64,000 bases of DNA from Euglena gracilis (Eukaryota; Euglenida; Euglenophyceae; Euglenales): positions 12,270,716 to 12,334,715 of the forward strand of contig CP154954.1 of NCBI GenBank assembly GCA_039621445.1. Reading direction: 5' to 3'. Below the pieces are notes generated by a model. That model was given only the letters and a program-made list of their open reading frames with translations, was not told where the DNA came from and searched no databases. The translations under genes and the position numbers were made by a program. How positions within the stretch are numbered: position 1 is the stretch's first letter; every line of letters starts with the position of its first letter. This document shows positions 24,693 to 38,201 of the stretch, piece by piece.

Positions 24693-26930
24693 CCATCCAG
24701 CCTTACCGTAAATCCGTTGCCTTGCATTTTTTGGGCAGCTGGGAAATAAATTAAACTCGTCGATGAGGGAGGGGGGTCCAGGGCTGGAAAAAGGCTGCTT
24801 GGCTGAGGGTTGATGGCTGGCTGGACCCACCCTCAGAAGAAGATGGGGTGCGCTTCGGCTTACGTGACGACCTGCAGCGGGGGGGGGGGGTCGGCAGCGA
24901 AATGTCTCCTACCCCTGAACCTGCTGGTCTGTGTTGTACTGGGGGAGAATCTGACCGGGAAAAATTGCTGAGGGGAAAAATTGTGTTGGGAAAAATATTG
25001 GCAAATCCTTAAAATGTCGGGGAAACTTATGAAAGCTCGCTGAACATGGTTGTTAATTAATCTGGACAAAAAAATATTGTGAAGCCACTGTTTCAGAAAA
25101 ATACAAAAGATTTCACCAAATCCTGAGGTTTTCACAAACCCCAAACTCAAATGCTGGTAAAATATTCAAGTCCAAAACTGCAAAATAAAGCAAAAAAGCA
25201 CATTCCTTCATGTTGAAAGATCACCACATTCCGAACAGGTGATTTGGAACAAAAGTACATCCCGGAAAATGGCACAAAGCACCAAAGAAAAATATTTAGG
25301 TGTTCAATGGAGGAAATTGGATTTGTCTTAAATTTGCCAGAAAAAACCCCGAACGGATCCTTAAAATGGTGGGGAAAATCCTGGACAAAATTTCGTCCAG
25401 AATTTTTCCCATAGGTCCCCCCCACCACACAAGTTCAAGTCTCCCCCTCCCAGTAACAATCTTAAGCAGAGTTAACTTCCATCATGATTTTTGACACTTT
25501 TTTCCCCATGGTGCATACTTTGAAGAAAAAAAATTGGTTGTCTTGAAACCTGGACCTTCTGATTGACAAGAGAGAGCGGGCTCAAAAAGAGGGCTTGACC
25601 CCCCTGTTTTGGTTTTTGGTGTATCTGGGTCACTCAATTCTGGGCTGGTTTGGGTTTGGAAATGGGGAAAAAATGCTTTTTATGAGTTTGAATCTCCCGC
25701 AATCCTAAATATAGGTATCTGGGATGGGCGAGGGCGTTGCTGCAAGACTGGGTTAAAGTGCAGAATAATTGCACGTTGGGAATGAAACCATCGGGCGGAA
25801 ACTTAAAAACACTTGCAAAAAACAATCAGCACGTGACCCATTAGCAAAAACCAATTGACAAAGAAAGGCAACGTACCAAAGGCGCGGTTTCAATGAGGGA
25901 CGCACTGGCCGGAAGTGTTTTGCGGTCCCCCCTCCCTCTGGGGGGCCTGGAGGCCAGCTGGCAGCAGCTGGCTGGGGAAAAAATGATGGCTGGCTGGATC
26001 CCCCCCCCCCCCGGGAGGTAGGGTCACCTCCAGCTCAAGAAAACCCCTGCAACAGAGACATTTGCAGACTGGCGCAGGAGGCCAGAGACCTTTGAAGGAG
26101 TATGGGTCATGCACAAAAGGGGTAGGGAGACTGACTGCACCGGTGGAGCAGGGTGTAGGTCTGGGCTTTGGGATGGGAACAGCCAGGATTCGGGGGCAGA
26201 GGACTTCTTGAAGGGGATTAGCTCAACTCAAGAGTAAATTTTGGGTAAAAAAAATGGGCAGAGAACAACCACCCTGCAAGTGGGTGTCCCAGCCGGAGCA
26301 TGAACTTGAACCCCCTTCCCCAATTTGTAATGGTTTGACAACACCAAAAATGATTTTTTTTATATAAAAAAAACAGATCGCTTGCACTCCAGGGGGGGGG
26401 GCACTAGTATGACAGGGCCATATAATGCACTGTTACCCAACTTCGGGGGCTCCGAAACCACTCTACCCCGCCGCCTTTTCGGTCGCATAGCTGAATGACA
26501 GATGAGGAAAATGGGGTTAATGATAGGGATAGGGTTAGGTTGCAATTAAATTCTTTGGATGCAGGTGAGGCCTCAAATTAGGAGGAATTTCTGGGATTCA
26601 GTCTTTCTTCGGCCTCAAATTCCTACCCCCCCCCGGGCGCTTGGCCTGGCCATGATTGAAGGACCCGGGCTAACCCTATCCCGATTCCTTTCCCTAACCC
26701 CAATCCTTTTACCAAGGGTGTGTGGAACTCTCCTCCCCGTAGCGGAAACAACCGAAATTCCCCAGGAGGGATCATGAGGTCATGGGGCATGGGATCATGG
26801 GGTCGGAGGGAGAACAGGCCAAATCGCTCATCGGTCCCACTTGTATGACACAGGGGGCGGGGGTCGCCATACCCCTCATATCACACCAGTGACACTGTTT
26901 GAGGCTGATGCATGTATATGTATGTATGCA
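24693..26930. other. No gene seen
   Basis: AT-rich sequence with scattered G/C runs. A block of CCTAACCC-like phrases (26520-26720) is too irregular to be telomeric. No exon supported. Confidence 0.5.
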
Positions 26931-27043
26931 TATGTATATGTGTGTATGTATGTATGTATGTATGTATGTATGTATGTATGTATGTATGTATGTATGTATG
27001 TATGTATGTATGTATGTATGTATGTATGTATTTATGTATATAC

Positions 27044-27078
<35 letters not shown>
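26931..27078. repeat. (TATG)n and (TA)/(CA) microsatellite
   Basis: TATG units to about 27033, followed by TA and CA dinucleotide stretches. Confidence 0.95.
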
Positions 27079-27079
<1 letters not shown>

Positions 27080-27867
27080 GCGTATGTAGGTGCGCGTGCG
27101 CATGTATGTGTATATATGTGTATATATTAAATATATTACACACGACAACATATCTGAAGAGTGTGAATGGCTGAGAAACTGGTATTCTTTTGAAGAATCA
27201 GGGCTGCACGATGGGAACTTTTATGGGCCCAGTGGTGCCACCAAGCAGTGGCGCCACCCCAAACCCAGCCGGCTCGCTTTTCGGTGCTGCTGGGCTGGGG
27301 CTGGGGAGGCGAGCCGTATGAGACCTCTGAGTCATCCCAGCGGTCTGAGGCACACCTCTGCTCTGCTGGGCAAAAGGTGGCGGGGTTGAGGGCACAGGCA
27401 GACCTACCCCTGGACTGTGGCCCTCAAAAAACATGACCGCCCTGTTCGGGATGCATGCCCTGTTGATGCCCGCCACGCTGGACCCCGCCCATGGGCCGCC
27501 AGCTAGGAGGGGGTGAGGGGTACTGGGGGCAAGCGGCAAACACGCAAACACCCGTGCACGCACACCAGGCGATTATTTTTGGTTTACATTTACTTTACAT
27601 TTACTTTACATTTACTTTATACTTACTTTACACTTGCTTCACTCTTGCTTTTCACTTTACTTTGCATTTACCTCCCGCCAACCTCCCACCCCCACCACCG
27701 CAGCGTCCCCCTACCCCAAACCTTGCGCGCCGGTGCTTCGACCTCGCGCAGCTGCTGCGGCCGATGTCCACCCTGGCTGCCTGGGTCCGCGCCGCCTGCG
27801 CCGCCGCCCTCCAGCGGTCGCGGGAGAGGTCCCCCCCCCCTCCCGATGACTCGCTGCCAGTCCAGAC
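27079..27867. other. No gene seen; short TTTACATTTAC tandem repeat
   Basis: Contains a ~11-bp tandem repeat TTTACATTTAC (27588-27668), which degrades downstream, followed by a GC-rich patch (27690-27850) open in several frames without a recognisable domain. Confidence 0.45.
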
Positions 27868-28901
27868 CAGGGGGTTTTTTTTAGTCTTGGACCCCCTCCC
27901 CCGGGGGGGGAGGGGGGTAGGGTGGGTCGCTGAGCTCTTATCCCTTTAGGGTAAGAGCGAAGATTACCCCTGGCGAAACCCCCCCCTCCACCCCCCCCCC
28001 CCCCCCCCCCGGGTCGGGGCCACCTGGAGAACGGACGGATTATCATTATGATCCCGGCCCGGTTCCCGAAAAAAAAATTTTCAGTCGCAAGCGACTGGAT
28101 TTCTAATTTCCGAATCACCTGGGTTTGACCCCCAACTCCCCGCCAGGCCCGAGTTATTCACGCGCGAAGGGGTCCAAACTGGGTAGGACCCTTTGGACCT
28201 CTGCCATTTCGGCCAAAAAATGTCAATTTTCAAAATATCTCCAAATCAAAGGAAAATGTCCGGAGACCTAATTTGAAGCCCTTGGAACGCCCCATCTACC
28301 GGTATTTTGATTTCCCCGCAACTCCCCGCCCAGCCCGAGATACGGCCGTTTTTCGGCCAATTTGGGCCATTTTGTGCACTATTTCCACTGTTCGACTTAG
28401 TATTTTTCGGACACAAAAGTCGGAAAAAATTGAAAAAAAATTTTGCCCGAAACGATGTTTTTTGGCCTCCCGGACCCAAAAAAACTGTTTTTGAGCCGAA
28501 AATGAGCGTTTTTCGACCCACCAGCGCCCCGTTTCGGGCACAAAACCCATGTATTTCAGTCAAAAGAGCTCCATGGAGTGGGCCGATATATATGGGGGGG
28601 TCAATCAATGAAGGGGTGGGTGCGCGCTTATTAAGAGCTCAGCACTATTCAAAACCTGGTGGGTCCCTTGGACCCCCCTCCCCCCCCGGGGGGGGGGGGT
28701 GGGGGTAGGGGCTGGTGGGTATATCTTTTTCGGCGCCAGAAGCGCCAAAAATTTTGAAAAGGTGCTATTTTTAGAATTTTCGGGTAAAGTGGGTGGGTCC
28801 CCCCGGGACCCCCCCCCCTCCCTCGGGGGGGGCCCACCCCTGGGGGTGGGTGGGTGGGTGCCGACCCCCTCCACCCCCCCCGGTCTTAAAAAAAACCCCT
28901 G
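27868..28901. mobile_element. hAT-like element, ~1.0 kb, TSD GTCCRGAC
   Basis: Left end CAGGGGGTTTTTTTTAGTC, right end GGTCTTAAAAAAAACCCCTG, flanked by GTCCAGAC (27860-27867) and GTCCGGAC (28902-28909), 7 of 8 identical. The interior has long G and C runs and a block (28035-28190) that recurs, diverged, at 36000-36170. No transposase. Confidence 0.65.
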
Positions 28902-28966
28902 GTCCGGACCCAGTCCAGTGGGACACGTGGCCCCAACTGCCTGTGTGCCTGCCCACCCCCCCCAGG

Positions 28967-29065
28967 GAAGAACAGGAATCGGCCAAACAGCCAGGGTGGT
29001 GGGTGGGGGGGGGGGCGACCCACCACCTCCCGTATTTCCGACCCCGATAAATTTTTTCTGGCACC
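28967..29065. mobile_element. Fragment of the 37603-38201 MITE family
   Basis: CAGGGAAGAACAGGAATCGG and the following ~95 bp match the inverted right end of the element at 37603-38201, including the GGTGGTGGGTGGGGGG run. The other end was not found. Confidence 0.6.
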
Positions 29066-31466
29066 TTCGAAACCGGGGGGATTTGTCAGGGGGGGGACCG
29101 CAAATGCGTTTTTTTTGCGTTTTCAATTTTCCGAAAATTTGCATTTTTTGCATTTTTTGCGGGTTTTTTTGCCTTTTTTTTGCGATTTTTTTTAACATTT
29201 TTTTGCATTTTTTTGTACTTTTTTGCGTTTCTTTTTCATTTTGCACCTCCAAGTGTGGTGTTCATTGCCCTGCTTACATTTCATTTGCCACTATGCACCC
29301 ACTATGCTATTTTAGAGGTGCATTGTGGTTTCGTGGTACCAATGAGGACCTTGTGAGTGAACCAACCGTTTGTGGCCTCCACACAGGTGAGTCCTCCAAA
29401 AATCGGCCCATCGGCAGCACACTTGGTGAACTAACACACAAGAGGTGGCAATACCCTGCCTTGACATTGCAAACCAGCACCAAATGGGTCGACAAGCAGG
29501 ATGAAACTATTGGCGTTTTCACAGTGAGCCAATAGATTATTACCCCGGCAAGAACTTCGGCAGTACTCTGTGGGCAGCACTCTGGCACGCCCTTGGAATT
29601 GACAATTTTCTGAGTTTCGCCGGGATAAATTTATCGAAAGCCCAAATCCCTCTTAGGCTTGTACTTACCAACCGGGCGGAGAGGGGGGTGGATGGGCGCT
29701 ATAGGGTGCCTGCCCATAGCAGGCACACCCTCCCGGCGGGTTTGGGGGGGAACCAGAAAATTTTCATTGGAAATGGCCTTCCGGGCCCCCTGCGCCGGGG
29801 TCGGAGGGGGGTGCTCGCTATGGGCAGGCACCCCCCAAAAACCTTAACCCCCCGGGGGGGGGTCGGAAGGGTGCTATAGGGTGCCTGCCCCTAGCACCTC
29901 CCCCCCTGTGGGGTAGGTACCGACTAAGCACAAGCCTGATCCCTCCCCCTTGGTCTGAAAACATCCCTGCTAACAATGATGGACATGTATGTTTTTTTGT
30001 GCATTCATCCACGCATCCATACGCATATGCACAGGCCAGGGAGGGGGGTTCGGAACCAGCTGTAAACATGCGGGGGTGGCACCAAACACGCAGTGCAGAG
30101 TTTGCGCTACCTGCACCCGGCACGTGATGTCAGCATGGGAGCGGATCGGCCCACCTCGACGGGCAGGAATTCTCGAACAGTTGGTGGGAAAATGACTTGA
30201 AGGCTTCTGGGGGGGAGGGGGGTGCGCTGTGGCGCAGTGCCGGACTTTGAGATGGGATCCCGTCAGGCGGAGCAGGGGCGCGGGATCGCTGCCGGGGAGG
30301 AGGCGCTGGCGAAGGCGGAGGCTGGCGTCGCGGCCAGGGGCTGTTTTACAGTCCAATTAAGGGAGGGTCAGCCTCCACCATGGGAAACTCTGGAGGGACC
30401 TCCACTCCAAACACGGAGGCCCCCAACCACCTTGCAAATTTATTTGGCAGTTTGAACCGAAAATAATGGAAACCTCCTCCGGGAGGGGTTTCCACTTGAC
30501 TTCCCGGGGTAGGACCCACCCCCCCCCCGTCGTCAACCTTTAAAAAAAAAACTCCTGAGTGCGGCACCGCCCCAGTGGCGTGCCGGGAGGGGATTGGGGG
30601 CTGGGCGGGAGCGACGAGGTCGGCTGCCAGGCCTCAGGGGCCACAGCTGGGCTCAATGATCCATTTGGGGGGTCTGTTGTCGCGAGGACGACGAGCACTG
30701 CGCCAAGGAACCTCACCCCTACAACGCAAAAACACCGCGTAAACCCCTGCCAAATATATCCCCCCGGGATACAAAAAACCCCCTACGGGTTTTGATATGA
30801 CGACCAAATGAAACCCCCCCCACCTTGGTAAGTGCCAATAGACGCCGCACCAGCTGCACCAGACCAGGAAAGTACCGAAAATTCACAATTTTATGACTGT
30901 TTCAAGCAATGAATCTGACAGTTTTGCTCCAAAAAAATGGTGACTCGCTTGCATAAACACGTAGCGAAAATGAGTGCAGAATTGCATTGGGAAGCAAAAA
31001 TATGCTTCTGGTCGCGGAAGGTTGATTTTCCCGCCCAGGAAAAAACTGTGGTGCTTTCCCGAAATTTTGCTTCCGTAATAAGGACAGGAGGATGAAAGAC
31101 CAGCCCAGTGACTTTGCAGGGAGCAAAGCTCTTTGAAGGGTTTCCCAAGCAGGGGGAGGGTCACACAAAGGTTCAGTGAATCATTCTGTGGAGGGGAGAA
31201 GAATGATGCGGCAAGGTGGACCATGGCGTCGCTGTGGCGAGACTGAAGGAGAGGGAGGGAGGGGGGCAAAGGCATTGGCTTCAGAAGTGCCAGAAGCTTC
31301 GCAGTGGATTGACTTGTAGGGCCAAACTGCAGTCGCTTTCCGGTATTCTGCCACGCCTGGAAATCGATATTTTTTACACAATAGTTGCTTTCATTTTAGG
31401 AAACCTCAAAATATAAACTGAATGGGAGGAGAGGCTTTTCTTTAGGGAGGGGGGAGGGGGGCTAGG
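29066..31466. other. No gene seen
   Basis: T-rich sequence (29110-29240), and a CTATAGGGTGCCTGCCC phrase repeated in direct and inverted form (29698-29900). A few GC-rich patches give open frames, none with a motif or splice pattern I can support. Confidence 0.45.
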
Positions 31467-31838
31467 CCCCCCCAAATAATACTCCCTGGGGTATTATATT
31501 TTCCCCCGAAGTCCCGGCCCGGGGGGGTGTTATTTCGGGGGGGGGGGGGTAATAGCACCCCAAAATTTTCGGAATTTTTTGAAGTCCTGTAGGGCCCAAA
31601 ATAGCAGCCAAAACCCCCCTTTGGGGTCATTTTTGTACTTTCTCATTAAAGTAGCATTTTTGGAGGCCAGATGATCCAGAAAAATCGATTTTTTTCTCGT
31701 AATTTGTTGTCAGAGATTGTGACTTTTGCCAACAAATTTCAGGTCAAATACGGGTCGTCGGCTCGAAATTGGGGGGGGGGGTGCATTTTATTCGGTCGCC
31801 GAAGGGGGGTATTATTTGGGGGGTATTATTTGGGGGGT
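31467..31838. repeat. Inverted-repeat unit with CCCAAATAATAC ends
   Basis: CCCCCCCAAATAATAC on the left is answered by GTATTATTTGGGGGG (repeated twice) on the right. ~370 bp, G/C-run rich, MITE-like; no TSD recognised. Confidence 0.5.
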
Positions 31839-34800
31839 TACTCTGAAGCTTTCCTTTTCAAAAACCAGCAAATAACTTTGGGGGTGCGGATTGGTTGCAC
31901 CAGCAACTCCTGGCAAAACAGCTTGCCAAAGGACATTGCCCATTTCGAAAGAAAACTGCTGGTCCTCTTTGGGAGAGGGAGGACAGGGTTTGTTTGTACC
32001 TTCACACTCCACTGATAAAGACCTCAGATGTGAGGCAACGCATAACGGGCCGGCTTTCTTGGTCCAACGACTGCTGGGAAAGGCGTGCAGTAAACAGGCT
32101 ATCCCACCTAGGGCGGGGGGGGGGGGTCGGCTCAAAAAAAAACCACAATGGCTCAAAAAAAATTCAGGGGGAGCCAACACAAGCAACAACAGCAGCCACC
32201 TGGTCAGCTTCGGCACCAAATGAGAGCCTGGCAGGCGTGGATGGCGTTGAGGGCGCCGGCCACGTTGGCGACGCAGGAAAGTCAATGAGGGGCCGCCGTT
32301 TTAGGACGAGAGGGACAACCTTTGTCCCCTCTCAACATGTTTGCACGACATTTTTGCGAATACAACACGGTTCCAACCAAGTTGTTTTTTTTTTTTTGAC
32401 TGGGGTGTCAGCAGACCCTTGAGCCCCCTTGGGGGGGGGGGGGACTCGGGGACCCGCTTTTGGGAGGTCAATTTCTTAGCAGAATTTTTTTTAAAAAAAT
32501 CCGCCGTTTTGCACCAAAAAAAATAGAGGAAAACGTCCCCTCCAGCTGTCCACTTGGCCCAACCCCCCACACCACCCCCCAGGGCACCAAATCAGGCTCC
32601 CCCTTCGGTTTAAAAAAGAAACAAGCATAACATTTATTCTTTTCAAAGATCTTCATTGGGCATTTTTGACTCTAATATGTAATTTTGGTGTGCTCTGGGC
32701 ATTCTGATACAAGAGCCATTTCTCTCACAGTCAACTTGATACTTTTTCCTTCCAAAAAAAAACGAAAAAAAATGTCAGCAATGCACACATGTGAAAATTC
32801 TCCAAATTGTTCATTATGCAAAAAAAAAATTGTGCCAATTGCGCCCCCGGGAATTTTGTCCATGCGTGTCCAGCTGGGCAGGAGGAGACACAGTGGGGAA
32901 TTAATCAGAAATCACAAAATTTGGCTCTCAAATGACTGGCCTCGATTTTCCACAGCCCACTGCAGCAGAGCTGGCTGGGGCTTCGTGGGGACTGCGAGGC
33001 TGGGACTGCTGCGTGGGGCAGGGGCGTGGTGCACACCACCACCACCACCACCCACCACCCACCACCCACCATCCACCACCCACCACCCACCACCCACCAC
33101 ACACTGTCACAAAAAAGTGTTCAAAAATCGACGTTTTGTGGACATTTTCAAAAAATTGCTTTTTGGAAAATTTGCTTGAAATTGACCATTTTTTGCGAAC
33201 ATCCAAAAATGTTGCCAAAAATGACCCCTTTTGGGCTGTCCGAGGTTCGGGTATGGGAATACCTTGGGGGGGACCCAGGTCCCCCCTCCCCCCGAGCTGC
33301 ACCCATTGGGCCGTGAAGGGTCCCGGGGACAGGAATAGCTTGGGAAGGGGGGGCATAGAATTTGGCTAATGCCCGGGCTCCTTCAGACTCTATTAGCCAA
33401 TTAGGGAGGGGGGATTAATTCCCCTAATTCCTATTTCCCCTAATTTCTTACCTGTGCAAAATTGGTCGATACTTGTGCACAGTTGGATTGGTCATAACTT
33501 CTTTCTTATCCGAAAAAATTGAAATTTTCGAAAAGAAGGTTTTGGGGGTTTTTTTGAACCCTTTTTGCGGCCTTGTCAAAATTGGCAAAAGTGCCTCCCA
33601 ACCCCACCCTGCAGGGGGGCCCCCTTGAAGCGTGCTCACAAACTGTTGTGAATTTGCTGCCATCCGAGTCAAAATCAGACGACAGCCTAGACATCTGAGC
33701 CTCTGCATTGCTGCTGATGGGACTGCAGGACCTTGAGCAGACACAGACCACTGTTTCAGCAGGGGGGATCCAGTCCTGTTGCTTCCAGAAACACAAACAG
33801 ACGTGGCCTGGGCATGACCTTGGATGCCATGGGGCCCTTCCACTCCACCCGCACATCAGCGCTGTTGGGGCGCACAAGTGAAAGGTTGTGGCGGGGCATT
33901 GTGGGACGGGTGGCAGCTGTGGAGAGCAGCACACAACCAAACAATGGCGATGCAATTTGGGTGTGAACAGGTGCCGAACCGTGGTGTTGGGGGCTAAAGG
34001 TGCGGAAACAGTGTAGACCCCCCTAACAAGTGTGCAGTGCCCTATTTATGCGCAGTGCCCCAATCAGTGCTTACCCCCCAAGGGTCCGAAACTACCTCCC
34101 TAAAAAGTGCGCACCCCACAAGGGAGAAATCACTCTGACACCTAAGGTCGGAAAGCACACACACTTCTCAGAAGCACAGTTGGACCAACTACTTCTATCG
34201 GTCAAGCACAAATTTGACACATAATCACTTGACGCATTCCTTGACATCACAAGAAGGGGAAAACCTGAAAATAAGCAATGGAAAACTAAGATTTCTGTGC
34301 TTTCTTTTGAGTGCCAGTGCCCTAATAAAGGCGCACCCTTGGGGTCCGAAACTACTGGAAAAAATCTACCTCCCCCCCCCCCCGGGCGCTTGGCCCGGGC
34401 CATGATTGAAAGTAAGCCTGGGGGGCCAAGTTTGCATGTTAAGAGCGTGAAGGGGCCAACGACACCAACATCGGAGCCCCCCGACTGGAAAAAAAAATTC
34501 CTCCGGCGCTGTGCGCTAAGGTGGACGTTTTTTAAAACGGCCAAAAAAAATGGACATTTTTGGCCAATTTTGGGGGGGGGACAAAAAAAATTGGGCGCTT
34601 CGCGCCGGTCACTGGAAAAACTTCCACTTCACTGAAAAAAAAATTCCACTAACGAGCCCTGCCAGCAGACCCCCCGGGGGGTCTAGAATTCCCACAAGCC
34701 AAATTTGGACTAGCTGCAGTCCAGCCCCCCCCGGGGGGGGGGGGGGGGCTGGTGCTGCGAACCCTTAAGCAAAGGCCTGCCCCCTTCACATAATGCAACG

Positions 34801-37159
34801 ACCCCCCAAAAAGCCGGCCACCGAAAAAGACCGAAAGGTTTCTTTCGGATTGGGAAGAATTTTGTCTGTCGAATCTTGGACCTCCCCCCGGTGGTGAGGC
34901 TCACCGTTTGGAACTTCATTGGGGGTTCCTGGACACCTTCCCTCCCTCACATAAACCAATGGTGAACTTCACCGGTGAAGCTCACCACAAGCATCACAAA
35001 CATCGATTTTTCGAAAGTATCTTGAGAAAACATACATTATTTCCGGAAGTGTGGGTCTGACAATGTCCGAAACGATGCCTGAAACGATGTTTTTTTGGCC
35101 TCCCGGACCTGGAAAAACTGTTTTTGAGCGGTCGAAAAACACTCATTTTCGGCTCAAAAACAGGTTTTCCGGGTCCAGGAGGCCCAAAAAACAGGGTTTC
35201 GGGCAGAAAAAATTTCGATTGTTTTCGACTTTTTTGACCCATTTTTGACCCAAACTCCATAGTTTCGGGTCAAAACGGGGTGCTGGGGGGTCGAAAAACG
35301 CTCATTTTCACGCCAGCACCCCGGTTTTGGCCCAAAACCCATGGATTTTGGGTAATTTTTACGTCAAAAAAATTCGAGAAACGTCGAAGAAAATTGCACG
35401 AGATGGTAACTCACAGTAATTTTTGAAATTTATGCAAGTTATGTAATTTTCTCCGGCTTTTTTGACCAAAAACATTTCGGGGCAAAAACGGGGCGTCAGA
35501 AAAACGCTTATTTTCGGGTCAAAAACCGTTTGCAGGTGAATTTTATAAATCATAAATTATGCGAAATTGGCAATGGTAAAAAAAAACCTGGGTTATAAGT
35601 CAAGGAATTGTTGGTGCAAATACGACCCCCCCCCAACATGACCCTAAACCCCCCAACTTGACAATTTTTGGCAAATTTGGTCAAAAAGGGCATTTTCATG
35701 ATGGTCGGTCTCAAAAAGTTGCCAAAAAATCAGTATTTGTGTGGTTTGCAGCCGAAAAAGTCGTCCCCGGCAGCTTTCATGGAAAGAAATCTTACTAAAG
35801 GCCAGGATTGCAAGTTTACAGAAAAGGCCAACTTTAGGGGGCCAAGTTTACATGTTAAGAAGTGGGGGTGCCAACCAGGGGGAAGTACGAAAATGTGCGC
35901 CCCTGTCCACTTTTTTTTGGGGGGGTCGCTAAGCGCTTTCTCTTTAAGAGTAAGAGCACCAGGGAAAAGGGGGGGGTAGAACCCCCCCTGGGTTGGCAAT
36001 GAAAACCGCCGATTACACCATGACCCCGGCCCCGTTCCCTGGGTCATGGCTTTTATCCCCATTTGCGAGCGGCTGGATCCCGAGATTCTGAATCACCTCC
36101 GTTTCACCCCCAACTACCTGCCAGGCCCGAGTTATTCACCTGTGAAGGGGTCCAAGCTGGGTAGGAGTCGCAACCCCCCCCCCGTTTCGACTCTGCCATC
36201 TCGCCGGGGTGAGATTTTCGGTCAAAAAGTCGGTTTTTCGAAAATTTTCGAGAAAACGCACATTATTTCCGGAGTGTCGGTCAGACCAAATGCACCCCTG
36301 GATGCCCTCTATCGCCCCCCATCCGCCGTTTTGGCCCCGACAGTTTCTAAACACGGGTTTCGGCATGCCGAAGCCTGTGTTTAGAAACACATACTTTGGA
36401 TCATTTTTCAGCCTTTGCCTTTGACTCTCCAAGACTCAGGGAGTGATTCGGGTCATGGGGGGGGGTCACGAGGGGAACACCACATCTTCGGTGGCCAAAT
36501 CAATCACCAAGCCCAAATTTGAAACAAAAATTAAGCCTCAAAATTAGCCTGAATCAACCTGAAAATTTCATAAAATTGGGCATCACCTTGGGTGATGGGA
36601 GGGGGTCACGGGGGGAACACCCCCTGGGCATAATTGTGACTAAATGTCCAACTTCTTTTATTGCCTGTGTCCATTTCCATGGAAGAGACTGAATTTAGAA
36701 GCATTACACCAAATTTCAATGCAATTGCTCTTTTCCATTTTTGTAATTATTATTCACTTTTCACCTGGTTTTGTACTCTTTTTCGTTTCATTTTGCAGCG
36801 TTATTTCATTTAGCCATTTCTTTGCAAAAATGTTTTCAGGCTCAATTTCAGCTTTGGCGTCCATTTCAGGCCGTCTAAGATTTGGGCTTTCTTTGCCTGT
36901 TTTGGGTTCAAGCCGAGTCCAGCCTGGCAGCCGGGTTAGAATCACCCCCTGACCCCAGGGATCCATCCAACACCTTTTTTTCAGCCATCACCTATTTCCT
37001 ACTGGGGCTGGGTTCGGAGGGCCGAGGCACAGGCGGAAAAAAATCCAGAAGCATCGCAAGCTTGGAACACTTCTGAAACGTTTGTGAGAATGAAATGTCC
37101 GTGCAAATGAAAATACCGGCACACCGTGCTGAAATATTCCGGTCAAGCCCCGGCCGGGG
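31839..37159. other. No supportable gene
   Basis: Over 5 kb of low-complexity, G/C-run-rich and AT-rich sequence. It contains a CCACCACCCA array (33028-33100), a block near 35060-35350 (GAAACGATGTTTTTTGGCC type) that recurs from the hAT-like element at 28440-28550, and a block at 36000-36170 that recurs from 28035-28190. Open frames are mostly produced by homopolymer runs. Confidence 0.5.
36343..36388. repeat. 46-bp near-perfect palindrome
   Basis: GTTTCTAAACAC arms around a TTCGGCATGCCGAA core with two mismatched pairs. It is unlike the GCGC palindromes of the TIR family. Confidence 0.85.
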
Positions 37160-37602
37160 TCTTCCACGTTAAAAAGAAGCCAGTCTGGACCCACCACCCA
37201 ACATGATCTGTCGCGGGAACTTCTTGCATCGCTTATCAACATCCCATTCAAGCAACGTCAATATAGGCCGTAAACCCGGTCCTGGAACTTGATCGCATCC
37301 TGAGAAAAATATCAACTTTTCCGCCATACCAAAATGGGACCCATTTCCCAGTAAACAGCCCGGACATAAATCCAAAAAAAACCTCCAGAGATCTGTTCTC
37401 CCAGAATAAAAAGAAAATGGCGGAAGAGTGGTCAAAAAATGCATAGCAGCAGCATTTTGGCCTGATCTCCACCGGGATCCCTGAACCGCCATTCTTTTTC
37501 TTTTGCAAATTGGTCAGATTTAATTTCAACCGCACATTTTCCCCATTCAAAGTCGAGCAGCAACAAATCCTGAGTACCCCTACCCTACGGTACACCCTAG
37601 AC

Positions 37603-38201
37603 CAGGGCAGAACGGGAAGGCCTGGTGGAGGGGTCGATTCACCCCCATCCGGGAGGTGGGGGGGGTGGGTCGACCCCCCCCCACCCACCACAGCATTTCC
37701 ACCGATTTCGGGAAAACAGGGATTTTGGTCAAAAAATTTGTGAATTTTTTTTGAAAAATGAACCCAAAACACATTTTTTTTGGAAACCCACATTTCTCAA
37801 AAAATCTCAAAAAATTCAGGGTTAAAAAATGGTAGTTTTTAGGAGGGGGGTGAAAAAAACGAAGGTCAAAAAAAGTGGACCAAATTTTGGCACAGTCAAA
37901 TTTTACTGACATTTTTTTCTCGTTGAAATTTTTTGGACTTTCAATAGCATTTCTGCTTCAAAAAGCTTTCAAAATCAAAATTTTGAGAAAATGTGAATTG
38001 TAGGAAGGTGTGAAAAAATGGGGTTTTACCTCCCACATGGGTCCCAAAATGGGTCAAAAAAAACACCTGGCGCCGAATGTGCTGGGAAAAAAATTTTCGG
38101 GTCCGAAAATTGGTGCTCCCGGAAATACAGGAAGAGGTGGGGGTGGTCGACCCCCCCCCACCCACCACCCTGGTTGTTCGGCCGATTCCCGTTCTGCCCT
38201 G
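37603..38201. mobile_element. hAT MITE, 599 bp, perfect TSD CCCTAGAC
   Basis: 16-bp inverted ends CAGGGCAGAACGGGAA and a perfect 8-bp duplication CCCTAGAC (37595-37602; 38202-38209). CAGGG tips plus 8-bp TSD are the classic hAT signature. No coding content. Confidence 0.9.

Noticed and set aside
26520-26720. CCTAACCC / GGGTTAGG phrases resembling telomere repeat
   Set aside because: Irregular and interspersed with unrelated sequence; no tandem array.
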